From Doris montereyensis (taxonomy: Eukaryota; Mollusca; Gastropoda; Nudibranchia; Dorididae), in NCBI GenBank assembly GCA_037039925.1, contig JAXRKP010000414.1, positions 177,501-241,500 on the forward strand: a stretch of DNA of 64,000 bases, given 5' to 3'. This document shows, one piece after another, positions 1 through 13,400 of this stretch. Every line of letters begins with the position of its first letter. Position 1 is the first letter of the stretch. A model generated the notes under the pieces. That model ran no database searches. It had not been told where the DNA came from and saw nothing but the letters and a program-made list of their open reading frames with translations. Position numbers and translations under genes: made by a program.

Positions 1-42
1 TTGTCAAAGAAATAAACAACGTGTTTATATCTTGAAAGAGTT

Positions 43-43
<1 letters not shown>

Positions 44-73
<30 letters not shown>

Positions 74-95
74 TAATAATAACAATAATAATACA
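44..95. repeat. (AAT)n microsatellite
   Basis: Trinucleotide repeat of ATA/AAT with two AAC interruptions. It is a simple repeat with no coding content. The remaining sequence up to about 295 is AT-rich and I recognise nothing in it. Confidence 0.9.
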
Positions 96-295
96 TTTAT
101 AGAGCTCCTGACATTCACCGAAGGTGCTCGATGGCGCTGTTCATTCAAAAGCATAAAAAGATTTCAAAATCCAAAACAATTTCCAACCCAATCAAACAAA
201 CCATGGAGCATCACAATGAAAATTACACGCAACGGCAACAAACATTTAAATTCATATAAACTCTCTCCAGTGTCAATAAAAGCAAATTATTTGTT

Positions 296-935
296 GCTGT
301 CCTACTGAATTGTTGGTACAGTCGTCTCCATCTAAATGCACGATCCACGGATGACCAAAAAATCATGCATTTTGATGGAGCCAAGGACCGTGGACTCATT
401 GCTGCGCACTATTTACATTGCCATTCTTGTTTGGAAATACATGTTTACGTAAACTCTCTGTAGTGTTGTTTTGTTATTGTTTGGAACGTGTTTATTATTC
501 GCTGGTTTGAGGACAAGATCCAATAGGCCTTCTCAGATCTGATACATTCTTCTCTCACTGAAGACTACAATAAAAATGATGGTGAAGACATTCGGCAACA
601 TTGTTGTTTTTTATTTGTTGACGCACGTGTCATACAGAGTATGATCTCCGTGGATTAAAAGGGGGACACAAGGCCTTTATCAGATTTTCTGACCGTGATC
701 AAAGAGAGAGACGATCAGACTGTCTGTCTGGCAGACCTATCGAGGGAGGCTAGGGGTGACCAGAGCCGAGACAGACTAGTTGTTAAGATCAAGATGTCAC
801 ACATACACACGCACACACACACACCTGTGTGGCAAATTGTGTCACTTAAATGAAGCGGGAAGAGGTTATTTAATTATCTTTCACAGGAATTGGCTTTCAA
901 TGCAACAAATTGAAGACAGACTTACACAAACTTGT
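296..935 (+). repeat. Dispersed repeat, copy 1 of 2
   Basis: About 640 bp that recurs at 37764-38640 in the same order and orientation. Shared blocks include TTCGCTG, TTTGAGGACAAGA, CCAATAGGCCTTCTCA, a CGATCxGAC block, TCTGGCAGACCT, a CA-rich stretch and GTGTCACTT. By eye the copies are roughly 70-80% identical outside the simple repeats. This copy has only a short GA run (about 708-716) and a short CA run (about 798-825) where copy 2 has long microsatellites. I see no transposase or reverse transcriptase, so the class is unknown. Confidence 0.7.
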
Positions 936-1140
936 TGCATTTTGGTGAAGTCAAGCCAATCATTGTTGCATTTTGAGGGGGTAATTAGGGTTGTAAAATT
1001 CGGTTACACGAGGAAAAAACGTGCATTATGACGAATCATGCAATTTGACGGAGACTACTGTACAAGGGAATGTAATTATATGCTGTCTATATATATCTTG
1101 TATTTTCTATTTATCTGTTTGATGTATTTTATGATACACT

Positions 1141-1379
<239 letters not shown>

Positions 1380-1400
1380 TCATCAATTTCTCAATCTTAG

Positions 1401-1446
1401 ATTTCAGAGGCGAAAGCAGTTGTTTTTGGTGAAAATTTACATCAAG
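1401..1446 (+). CDS. SLC27A: SLC27A exon a (46 bp)
   Basis: Follows a CTTAG acceptor, reads [15 protein letters not shown] and ends in phase 1 before GTAAAT. It corresponds to the conserved segment of FATPs just after the first nucleotide-binding half (SGAKALIFG-like). Joining the final G to CT of the next exon gives an uninterrupted ...[10 protein letters not shown]. An alternative acceptor at 1406 (TTTCAG) would remove two residues. The exon is short, so the call rests on motif and phase agreement. Confidence 0.75.
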
Positions 1447-4400
1447 GTAAATAATAGCTTTTGTTTCATTACCATATAAAACTAGGAGATTGTGTCCTTT
1501 TATAAATGTATTTGTTTCATATATATTTATTCTCCTGCTTTCTTTATTTCTGCCTTAAATTTGATTAAAATATGGTTCTGACTTTAATTTTCATTCCACT
1601 AGATTGAATCAATTTTGTTGCTTTCTGTCTATGAAAATGTTTCTTTTAATGATTTTTTTTATTCCGCTTTACTTTCTTTGTTCATTTAAACCTTTTTTTA
1701 AAAATAGAGTGCTTTTGAAGTAGAAATTGAATTGAAGAATTACGTTTGTTGTGTAGGGGTTGTAGTGCTATGTTGCCTCATGTCAAAGAAGGAACGAAGG
1801 ACTAAATGCACACTTTGGGATGCACAACTCCAGGGTTGAATCTCACGTAGAAAGACAATAAAACTACTGTGCTGAATGCATGACCGAAGATTAGCGGGTT
1901 GCATCCTCATTCCGTTATCACCATTATCAGTCCCTTGTGATTGTCAAAGAGCCGCAAGCATCTGTTGCTTTAGTACAGTCACTATTAACACTCACCTTAT
2001 CGTATCAGACAAAGTCTAGCCTGGTGCTGCATTATGTGAACCGTGAACGATCTCCTAGTCAGCTGTCGGGGTGAGAGTGACCATAGGGACTAAACACTAC
2101 AATGAGAGTGACCATAGGGACTAAGCGCTACAATGAGAGTGACCATAGGGACTAAACACTACAATGAGAGTGACCCTGGGACTAAACACTACAATGAGAG
2201 TGACCCTAGGGACTAAACACTGCAATGAGAGTGACCATAGGGACTAAACACTACAATGAGAGTGACCCTAGGGACTAAACACTGCAATGAGAGTGACCAT
2301 AGGGACTAAACACTGCAATGAGAGTGACCATAGGGACTAAACACTGCAATGAGAGTGACCATAGGGACTAAACACTACAATGAGAGTGACCCTAGGGACT
2401 AAACACTACAATGAGAGTAGGGACTAAACCCCTAGGGACTAAACACTACAATGAGAGTGACCCTAGGGACTAAACACTACAATGAGAGTGACCCTAGGGA
2501 CTAAACACTACAATGAGAGTGACCATAGGGACTAAACACTACAATGAGAGTGACTACAATAGAGAGGACCCTAGGGAACACTACAATGAGAGTGACCAAT
2601 GAGAGTGACCCTGGGACTAAACACTACGATGAGAACGAATACACTATTAGTATGTTTTTACTATGTATTTAAATGTCGATTTCATTAGAACGTGCTGAAT
2701 TTCAAAACAAAAACACAAATGCAAAAGGCGTAACAGGATTATTTTACGATGGAATTGAGATAACGGCTGAAAAACAAAGATGCGTATCTCATGATACGTC
2801 CCTGTCACTCTCTCTTTCTCCAAAAACAAAAGACGTATCAACGATTATAACTAAAATATTGAATTTATTGAAATTTTGATGTAAGTGTGGGTTCGATAAC
2901 GGTGACATAGATATTCTATAAAAAACCCATAGTTTTATGACTGATTATAACGAAATAAAAGTTTTTCGTCCCTTCTGAAAAGTTGCTATTTCGTGATACA
3001 CCCCTGTTCCATCACGTCCGTGATATGTAAGAAGTGTCTGGGTTCAATTTTGCTTGATATTTTTTCTCCAAATTGACTTCTCCTGTTGTTGCACAATTGG
3101 TAGTTTTGCGAGTTTGTAATTACGACGACTGGTTTAATACTCTGACTTGTCATGCTTTTTGTTGTTGTTGAGATGTTGCACTCTCAGGAAAGGTGTACTT
3201 TATTCCGCTTTCCTCAGTGTATGTTCCCCAGCAAGACTTTGAACGCGGCGCATGTGGGGGTATACAAATTGAATAATTAAATATCCATCTTTATCTTCAT
3301 CTTTGACAGTCTTTTTCTTTTTCACTAGTGTTTAATTGCTTTTATTCAGTGCTTCTTAGGATAGTTTCTAACGGAAATAATGTATGACTGTTTTTCCTTT
3401 TTTCCCCCTTCAAAACTCCTGTTTTAGCTTGATGAAGTTGCCTTTAGTAATATTTTCCATCAATAGGAAAAATATATTCAAAACATTTATTTGTATTAAT
3501 TATTGTGATTTTTTATTAATTAAAATTTTACTTATCTCGTATCTATCAATCTGAATTTATTCTCTCTTTTTTTTTGTATCAGCTGTCAGTGATGTTAAGT
3601 CAAGCTTGAAAGATCAAATGTCCTTTTTTCATCTCGGGACATCGACTCCCGCAAACTTTCCGTGTGTTAGTTTGGACTCTGCCATCCAAAAGATTCCTTC
3701 CCAAGAGCCGCCATATGCAGACTGTTCATGCACAGGTATGTGTAACTTAAGACGTTGTCAGATGGGGGTTTTTTCCACATGTCTATCATTATTTGCTGTT
3801 GTGTTATATATCATCTGTGAAACTGTCTAAACATATAAGTCTGTATGATGTAAGTTTTCAGGAAAAGTAAAAGGTGTAATAAATCATCGAATAGGCTTGT
3901 AAAGACTATGTCATACTTCTTGGATTTCACTTTAATAAATGGTTTACTCATTAGAATGTAGTAATGGAAAGAAATAATGAGTTTTGAACCAAATGGACTT
4001 ACACAGGTAGAGTTGAACCTTTTGCAAGATTTAAACATGTAAATCCACCCCTTTAACTAGGTTAGAGTTTCCAAGGTTTTATGAATAACGGAAATCTGTC
4101 TTTAGACCAAGTGGAGCCTGTCTATTGGATCAAGACCTCCAATATTTATAAAAACAGGAAAGAAGCGTACATATGAAGAACACATCTCATGTCCCATATA
4201 TCATGGACTTACGCATTTAGACAGTTTTACTGACGATATAGGAGTTTGGATACGATGTGTGAAGCCTTGTCTTGCCACATACAAATATATGGCCAGTGCT
4301 ATTCTGAAATTTCAAGTTGAAATTTGAGTACATGAATTTTTATGATTTCTCTACTTTTTCTTTGTTATTTTTTTTGTGGGTTTTTTATGCTTTATTTTAA

Positions 4401-7400
4401 AAATTTTATACACATATATGAATTGGTATAATTTAATGAAGGAGAAGAAGAATTCAAATAATAATATAATTGATTTGTATAGCACCTATATCTTCTACTC
4501 AATGGCGTTTCACATATACAGCATGAACATATCTTGCAGTTGTTTCAATAGATAAATAGGTCTATGTGAGATAATACTGAAAATATACCTTGCAGTGTTT
4601 CAATAGATACATATGTGAAATAACACTAAAACATACCTTGCAGTGTTTCAGTAGATAAATAGGTCTATGTGAGATAACACTAAAACATACCTTGCAGTGT
4701 TTCAATAGATAAATAGGTCTATATGATAACACTGAGATGAACATTCCAGCAAACATACCTTGCAGTGTTTCAATAGATAAATAAGTCTATGTGAGATAAC
4801 ACTAAAACGTACCTTGCAGTCTTTCAATAGATAAATAGGTCTATATAAGATAACACTAAGATTGAGACCATTCCAGCATAAAACATACCTTGCAGTGTTT
4901 CAATAGATAAATAAGTCTATGTGTGGAAACACTAAAACATACTTTGCAGTGTTTCAATAGATAAATAGGTCTGAGGTAACACTAAACATACTTTGCAGTG
5001 TTTCAATAGATAAATAGGTCTATGTGTGAGATAACACTAAAACATACTTTGCAGTGTTTCAATAGATAAATAGGTCTATCTGAGATAACACTAAAACATA
5101 CCTTGCAGTGTTTCAATAGATAAATAGGTCTATGTGAGATAACACTAAAACATACCTTGCAGTGTTTCAATAGATAAATAGGTCTATGTGAGATAACACT
5201 AAAACATACCTTGCAGTGTTTCAATAGATAAATAGGTCTATGTGAGATAACACTAAAATAAGATTGAGACCATTCCAGCATGAACATACCTTGCAGTGTT
5301 TCAATAGATAAATAGGTCTATGTGAGATAACACTAAAAAATACCTTGCAGTGTTTCAATTGATAAATAGGTCTATGTGAGATAACACTAAAATATACCTT
5401 GCAGTGTTTCAATACATAAATAGGTCTATGTGAGATAACACTAAAATAAAACCAGTGTTTTGATAAATACGTTAAATAGGTTTCAATCAGAAATCTATGT
5501 GAGATAACACTAAAATATACATTTTACAATGTTTCAATAGATAAAATCTATTGAGAGAAACAAAATAGTCAGTTGCAGTGTTTCAAATAGTCATTATCAG
5601 AATCACAGTGGTACAGTGCAGTGTTTCAATAGATAAATAGGTCTGTGAGGAAATAACCTTGCAGTGTTTCAATAATAATAGGTCTATGTGAGATAACACT
5701 TTAAATAGTCATTATCAGAATTTCAGTAGATCAATTGTCCTACATGAAATAGCCATTATCAGAATCACAGTGGTCAGTGTTTCAATACATGAAATAGTCC
5801 ATTATCAGAATACAGTGGTCAGTTGTCAATGCATGAAATAGCCATTATGTGAGAATCACTAAAATAGGGGTCAGTTGTCCAATGAAATAGCCATTATCAG
5901 AGATAACAGTGGTCAGTTGCAGTGTTTCAATAATAGCCAGGTTATGTGAATAACAGTAAAATATAGTTGTCCTGTTTCAAATAGAGGGGGACTCAGTGAG
6001 ATCATTATCATAATCACAGTGGTCAGTGTTTCTTACATAAAATAGTCCATGAACAGAATCACTAGTGGTCAGTTGTCCTTCAAGTAGAGGGGGACTTGGT
6101 AGTCATCAGAATGACAGTGGTCAGTTGTCCTTCTTGAAATAGAGGGGGACTTGAAAGTTAAAATCATTATCAGAAACACAAGGGTCAGTTGTCCTGCTTC
6201 AAATAGAGGGGGACTCAGTATTCAGTATCAGAATGACAGTGGTCAGTTGTCCTGTTTCAAATAAATGACCATTATCAGAATCACAGCGGTCAGTTGTCCT
6301 GCTTTAAATAGTTCAGAATCACAGTGGTCAGGTCTGCATGGTAGTCATTATCAGAATCACAGTAGTCAGTTGTCCTGCATGAAAAATAGTCATTATCAGA
6401 ATCACAGTGGTCAGTTGTCCTACATGAAATAGCCATTATCAGAATCACAGTGGTCAGTTGTCCTGCTTCAAATAGAGGGGGACTCAGTAGTCATTATCAA
6501 AATCGCCAGTGGTCAGTTGTCTTGCTTGAAATAGTCATTATCAGAATCACAGTGGTCAGTTGTCCTTCAAGTGAAATAGCCAGTCATCAGAATCACAGTG
6601 GTCAGTTGTTGCTTGAAATAGAGGGGGAATAACCATTATCAGAATCACAGTGGTCAGTTGTACTGCTTCAAATAGAGGGGGACCATTATCAGAATCACAG
6701 TGGTCAGTTGTCCTGTTTCAAATAGAGGGACCATTATCAGAATCACAGTGGTCAGTTGTCCTGCTTCAAATAGTCTCAGTAGTCATTATCAGAATCACAG
6801 TAGTCAGTTGTCCTGCATGAAATAGAGGGGGACTCAGTAGTCATTATCAGAATCTCAGTGGTCAGTTGTCCTGCTTCAAATAGGGGACCATTATAAGAAT
6901 CACAGTGGTCAGTTGTCCCTTCAAATAGAGGGGGATTTGATAGTCATCAGAATCACAGTGATCAATTGTCCTGCTTGAAAATAGTGGGGACTTGATAGTA
7001 ATTATCAGAATCACAAGGGTCAGTTGTCCTGCTTCAAATAGAGGGGGAATCAGAATAGTGGTCAGTTGTCATTATCAGGGGGAATCAGTCATGGTCAGTC
7101 AGTTGTCCTGCTTCAAAACAGGGGGACTCGGTAGTCGTATCAGAATCACAGTGGTCAGTTGTCCTGCTTGAAATATAGGGGGACTTGGTAGTCATCAGAA
7201 TCACAGTGGTCAGTTGTCCTGCTTCAAATAGGAGGGGGACTCGGTAGTCATAGAATCACAGTGGTCAGTTGTCCTGCTTCGAAATAGTCATCAGAATCAC
7301 AGTGATCAGTTGTCCTGCTTGAAATAGCCATTATCAGAATCACAGTGGTCAGTTGTCCTGCTTGAAATGCTTCAAATAGAAGGGGACTTGGTAGTCAAGA

Positions 7401-10400
7401 GGCAAAGTACTCGGTCACTAGAATCAGTGGTCAGTTGTCCTTAAAGGAATTGTGTTGTTTGAAAAGCCATTATCAGAATCCAAGTGTTGCTTCCACTTTT
7501 TTTTCGAGTTTTTTATGTTTCAAAAAATGTTGCCCCCCTGGTCCAGGTAGGTGGATTGACACCTAGTCCCATCAGAGACAGACGATAAGAAGTAGGTTCA
7601 TTATGCATATCACAACACCCTGTGCACGTTAAAGATCCCTTGGCTGTTTACAAGGCAGTCCAGACAAAATAGAACTCCTGCCCAAACCCCGAGATCACCT
7701 TAGTTGTGGATGTGGGTAAATCAAATCAAATCAAATTCGCACGGAGTGGTAATCAAATTTGGTCTACGGTTGTCACAAATTTCATTCGCATTTTGTATTG
7801 ACTTTCAAATTCTCTTTCCAAATGAGAACCTCTGAGTTCTTTTTCTCAAAAAACAATTTTATGTGTAGTAAGAACAGTGTAATTTCTTTCTTTCTTTCTT
7901 TATCAGCTCCGATTCTACCTTGGGTATGGGTTTTAGATGCCCGAAATGATCTTTCTTTCTCTATGAGCTCCGATTCTACCTTCCGGTGTATGGGTTTTAG
8001 ATGCCGAAATGATCTTTTTTTTCGATTCTATCAGATCCGAAATGATCTTTTCTGACCTTCGGTGTATGGGTTTTAGATGCCCGAAATGATCTTTCTCCAG
8101 GCTGCCTTGTCCTGACATTTTCTGTTTCCTTCCGTGAAAGTTAAATTTGTTTTTGTTAATGCCTCTTTTATATCTTCTTCCACTTTCTCCGAGGTCTGCC
8201 TTTTGGTCTTTTACCTTGAGTTTTAGTACTGTATACTGATTTAGCTATTCTGTTGTCATTCATTCTGTTAAAATGCTCAAACCATCTCAGTTGATTCATT
8301 TCTATCTTAGTTTTTATGCTATCTGCTTTGGTTTGATCTCTTATTGTTGTGTTTCTGATTTTGTCTCTTTTAGTTTTCCCTACTTCTCTTCTTAGATATT
8401 TTATTTCAGCTGCCTGCACTCTACTGTATTCCCTACTGTCTAAGGTCCAGGTTTCACTGGCATAGAGGAGAGTAGGACAATAAACTGTGTTGTATACTGC
8501 CATTTTAGTTTTTGTTGACAATTCTTGTTTACCTACAAATGCCTTTTCTAGATGGTTATATATTGCACTTGCCTTTTGGATTCTCTTGCTGATTTCTTCT
8601 CTTACTTTTCCCTCTGAGTTAATCATTACTCCTAAGTAATTGTAGCTTTGAACTTGTTCCAAATTCTTCCTGCCTAATTTAAGATTTTGTGTTTTAGCTT
8701 CCCTAGTTACTAGCATTGTTTTGGTTTTCTTTGCATTTACTCTCATTCCTCTTTTATGTAATTTATTTTTTCATTATGTTGATATTTGACTTGAGGTCCT
8801 TTCTGATTTTCCAAACAGAACTAAATCATCAGCAAATAAAAGCATTGATACATTTACTGGTTTATGTGTAGTAAAAACAATGTAATTTCTGAGCTGACGA
8901 TTAGTTGGAATCGTTAAAAAAAAAAAAAGTTCTGTTATAATTTACTTTTCATATTTCTGTAACTCATTAATTTTTGTTTTACTTTTATTTATTTATGTTT
9001 TCCATCTGTCTACTTGCTAGATTGTCTGTTTTATATCTACACGTCTGGCACTACTGGCCTTCCCAAAGCTGCCATTGTAACACATTTGAGGTACGTAGAA
9101 AAACCCCCATTTTCAATAAAGGTAAAACACATGTTTGGTAATGCATGGATGATTGGAAGAGAAGGAGAGGAGGTGAAATAGAAATGGCGATGATTTTCTT
9201 TTTCTTGTGTGAATGATATATTTTTTGGTGTGAATAAATCTGTGCGCAAGAAGTCGACAACAAGGTGAACACGTTTACAAAATCAAACAATTTTGCTCAA
9301 CAACAATGTTACTACAGTCTGAATTCAAGGTCGTGAAAGCAAAAAGTTTTTTATTTCTTGTTAACACATGCAAATGACAAATCTGATGTGGGGAATTTAT
9401 TTTTTTGTTTTGTTATAATTTTGTCTTTGTTTGATTTCATGCATATATATAGTGTTTCAGTTACTGTTTGCTATGCTTTGCTTGTTTTATGTTTGTTTTT
9501 GTCTTGAATTGTTTTTATGAGGGCGTGGGACTCAGTGGTCCAGAAACAAGGTGTTGGCTTCTCAACCCAAGGGTTGTGGGTTCAAACTGGTTTAAATATT
9601 TTCTCAAATTTTTCGTGTAAAATCCGCCCCTCTGCTCCAGGTAGATGGATCGACACCTAGTCCCATCGGACATGGACAATCGAAGGCAAGTTCTGGGTGC
9701 AGATCACAAAGTTCTGTGCACATTAAAGATCCCTTGACAGTTGACAAGCAGCTGAGGCAAAATTTAAATACTAATCAAAATACTACCGAAACCCAGATCA
9801 CCTAATTGGTCAATATGGGTAAAATCAAATCAAAGCCAGATCACCTAATTGGTCGATGTGGGTGAAATCAAATCAAAGCCAAATCACCTAATTGGTCAAT
9901 GTGGGTGAAATCAAATCAAACCCAACAATTTCCAGATGAGGGCATGTGGTGTTAAATCAAAGCCAGTTGTTGGCTTGTTTTGATTTTGTTTTTGATCACC
10001 TAATTTTTTGTCTTACAATTTAATATAAATATGTACTTTTGTTTGTTTTTTTTGTTTTGTTTTAATATGTTTGACAATTAATTTGCATTTAAAATGATAT
10101 AATGATGGCATAAAAAATGATAAAAAATATTTTTAAAAACATAGAATTTGAACTCAATCAATTCTTCTGTGGAAGAAACAAACTTTAAAATTGTATGTAT
10201 AAGCAATAAATCTTAATTAATTTTCACAAGGGAAAGAAATATTGAAACAAATTGCTTATTTTCATGTCTCATGATTTTGTTCACTTTAGTAGTGCTATTT
10301 TGTTTATTTTAACATTTAAATAATTTTTTTAAAGAACAACCTACCTTCTTTTTCTTCTTCTTCTTCTTCTTCTTCTTCTTCTTCTTCTTCTTCTTCTTCT

Positions 10401-13400
10401 TCTTCTTCTTCTTCTTCTTCTTCTTCTTCTCCTCCTCCTCCTCCTTCTCCTCCTCCTCCTTCTTCTCCTCCTTCTTCTTCTTCTTCTTCTTCTTCTTCTT
10501 CTTCTTCTTCTTCTTCTTCTTCTTCTTCTTCTTCTTCTTCTTCTTCTTCTTCTTCTTCTTCTTCTTCTTCTCCTCTTCTTCTTTTTCTTTTTCGTCTTCT
10601 TCTTCATCATCATCATCATAGCAACTGACCAATTCAATTCTTAAGTATTACTGTCAGTGTGCATGATTTGGTCCATTTGGAATTTAACTACCTGCTTATA
10701 ATATGATATACGTATTTTTTAGTGTACTCGTTTAGTCGTATGAGTCTTTATATTTTGTGTGTGTCCTTCTATCATTTGAATCAGGTTCTTTTATATGGCC
10801 TATGCAATGAGTTTGTTCATGAAAATCACAAAAGACGACGTTGTCTACACAGCCTTGCCCCTTTATCACACAGCCGGGTGGCATTCTTGGCTTGGACAGG
10901 CCATCGTGGCATTCTTGGCACATTGGACAGGCCATTCTTGGCATTGACAGGAGCCGTTGCCCTACGGGCAAAGTTCTCCGCCAGTCAGTTTTGGATTGAT
11001 TGTGTAAAGTACAAAGCTACGGTAAGGGTACAAGAACGGTGGTAAGGTACAAAGCTATGGTAAGGGTACAAAGCTACATGATAGTTGCGGTACAAAGCTA
11101 CGGTAAGGGTACAAAGCTACGGTAAGGGTACAAAGCTAGGGTAAGGGTACAAAGCTACGGGTAAGGGTACAAAGCTAGGGTAATGGGTACAAAGCTACGG
11201 TAAGGGTACAAAGCTAGGGTAAGGGTACAAAGCTGATAAGGATACAAAGTTATGGTAAGGATACAAAGCTACGGTAAGGATACAAAGCTACGGTAAGGGT
11301 ACAAAGCTACGGTAAGGGTACAAAGCTACGGTAAGGGTGCAAAGCTTCAGTAAGGGTACAAAGCTACGGTACGGTGCAAAGCTACGGTAAGGGTACAAAG
11401 GGCACAAGCTACTCTGATAAGGGTACAAAGCTATGGTAAGGGTACAAAGCTACGGTAAGGGTACAACCTATGATAAGGGTACAAAGCTAGGGTAAGGGTA
11501 CAAAGCTATGGGTACAAAGCTATGGTAAGGGTACAAAGCTATGGTAAGGGTACAAAGCTACGGTAAGGGTACAAAGCTATGGTAAGGGTACAAAGCTATG
11601 GTAAAGGGTACAAAGCTAGGGTAGGTACAAAGCTATGGTAAGGGTACAAAGCTATGGTAAGGGTACAAAGCTATGGTAAGGGTACAAAGCTAAGGGTACA
11701 AAGTTATGGTAAGGGTACAAAGCTATGGTAAGGGGTACAAAGTTATGGTAAAGGTACAAAGCTAGGGTATGGGTACAAAGTTATGGTAAGGGTACAAAGC
11801 TATGGTAAGGGTACAAAGCTATGGTAAGGGTACAAAGCTATGGTTAGGGTACAAAGCTAGGGTAAGGGTACAAAGCTACAGTTAAGAGTTTGGAGTGATT
11901 GTGTTAAGTACAAATCTACTGTAAGAGTTTGGAGGATTGTGTTAAGTACAAATCTACTGTAAGAGTTTGGAGTTATTGTGGTACAAATCTACTGTAAGAG
12001 TTTGGAGTGATTGTGTTAGGTACAAACTTACTGTAAGAGTTTGGAGTGATTGTGTTAAGTACAAATCTTACTGTAAGAGTTTGGAGTGATTGTGTACATG
12101 CAAATTACTGTAAGGTTTGGAGTGATTGTGTTAAGTACAAAGCTTTAAGAGTTGAGTACATTAAGTACAAAGCTACAGGAAGAGTTTGGAGTGATTGTGT
12201 TAAGTACAAAGCAGACAGGAAGAATTTTGAGTTTGTGTTAAGTTAAAGCTACAGGAAGAGTTTACCTCATCCCCTGTACAAATCTATCTTGTTTTAAAAG
12301 AGTTTGGAGTGAGTTTATGTTCAAATCATTACAAAGCTACAGGAAAAGTTTGTAGACAGTCCAGTACATTATGTTCAAAAGCTACAGGAAGAGTTTCAAA
12401 TCAGTGACAGCCCATTACACAGTCAGTTACATTATGTTCAAATCACTGCAGACAGTCCAGTTTTTACATTATGTTCAAATTGTTGATGACAGTCCATTAC
12501 ATTATGTTCAAAATTGTTGATGGTTTACCTCAAATCCAGTAGACAGCCCATTACATTATGTTCAAATCACTTTTACCCATTCATTATGTTCAAATCATTG
12601 TTGACAGCCCATTACTGTTATGTTCAAATTTTACCTCATCCCATGACATTAGAATGTTCATGGTTTACCCTCATCCCTGTTAGAATTGTTGATGTTTTAT
12701 GTTCATCCCCTGTTAGCCCATTGTTGTTTTATCTCATCTTGTTTTAGAATTGGTTTGCAGACAGAAGGTTTATGTTCAAATCATTGCAGACAGTCCAGTA
12801 CATTATGTTCAAATTTAGACAACCCATTACATTATGTTCAAATCATTGCAGACAGTCCATTACATTATGTTCAAATCACTGTAGACAAACTATTACATTA
12901 TGTTCAAATCTTGTTTTAGAATTGGTTTTGCAGACAGTCTATTACATTATGTTCAAATCATTGCAGACAAACCCATTACATTATGTTCAAATCACTGTAG
13001 ACAGCCCATTACATTATGTTCAAATCATTGCAGACAGCCCATTACATTATGTTCAAATCACTGTAGACAGCCCAGTACATTATGTTCAAATCATTGTAGA
13101 CAGCCCATTACATTATGTTCAAATCATTGCAGACAGCCCAGTACATTATGTTCAAATCATTTTAGACAGCCCATTACATTATGTTCAAATCATTTTAGAC
13201 AGCCCATTACATTATGTTCAAATCATTGCAGACAGCCCATTACATTATGTTCAAATCATTGTAGACAGCCCATTACATTATGTTCAAATCATTGCAGACA
13301 GCCCATTACATTATGTTCAAATCATTGCAGACAGCCCATTACATTATGTTCAAATGTTGCAGACAGCCCAAATCATTATGTTCAAATCATTGCAGACAGC

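Noticed and set aside
10309..10637. Poly-Lys and poly-Arg frames
   Set aside because: (CTT)n microsatellite read on the minus strand.
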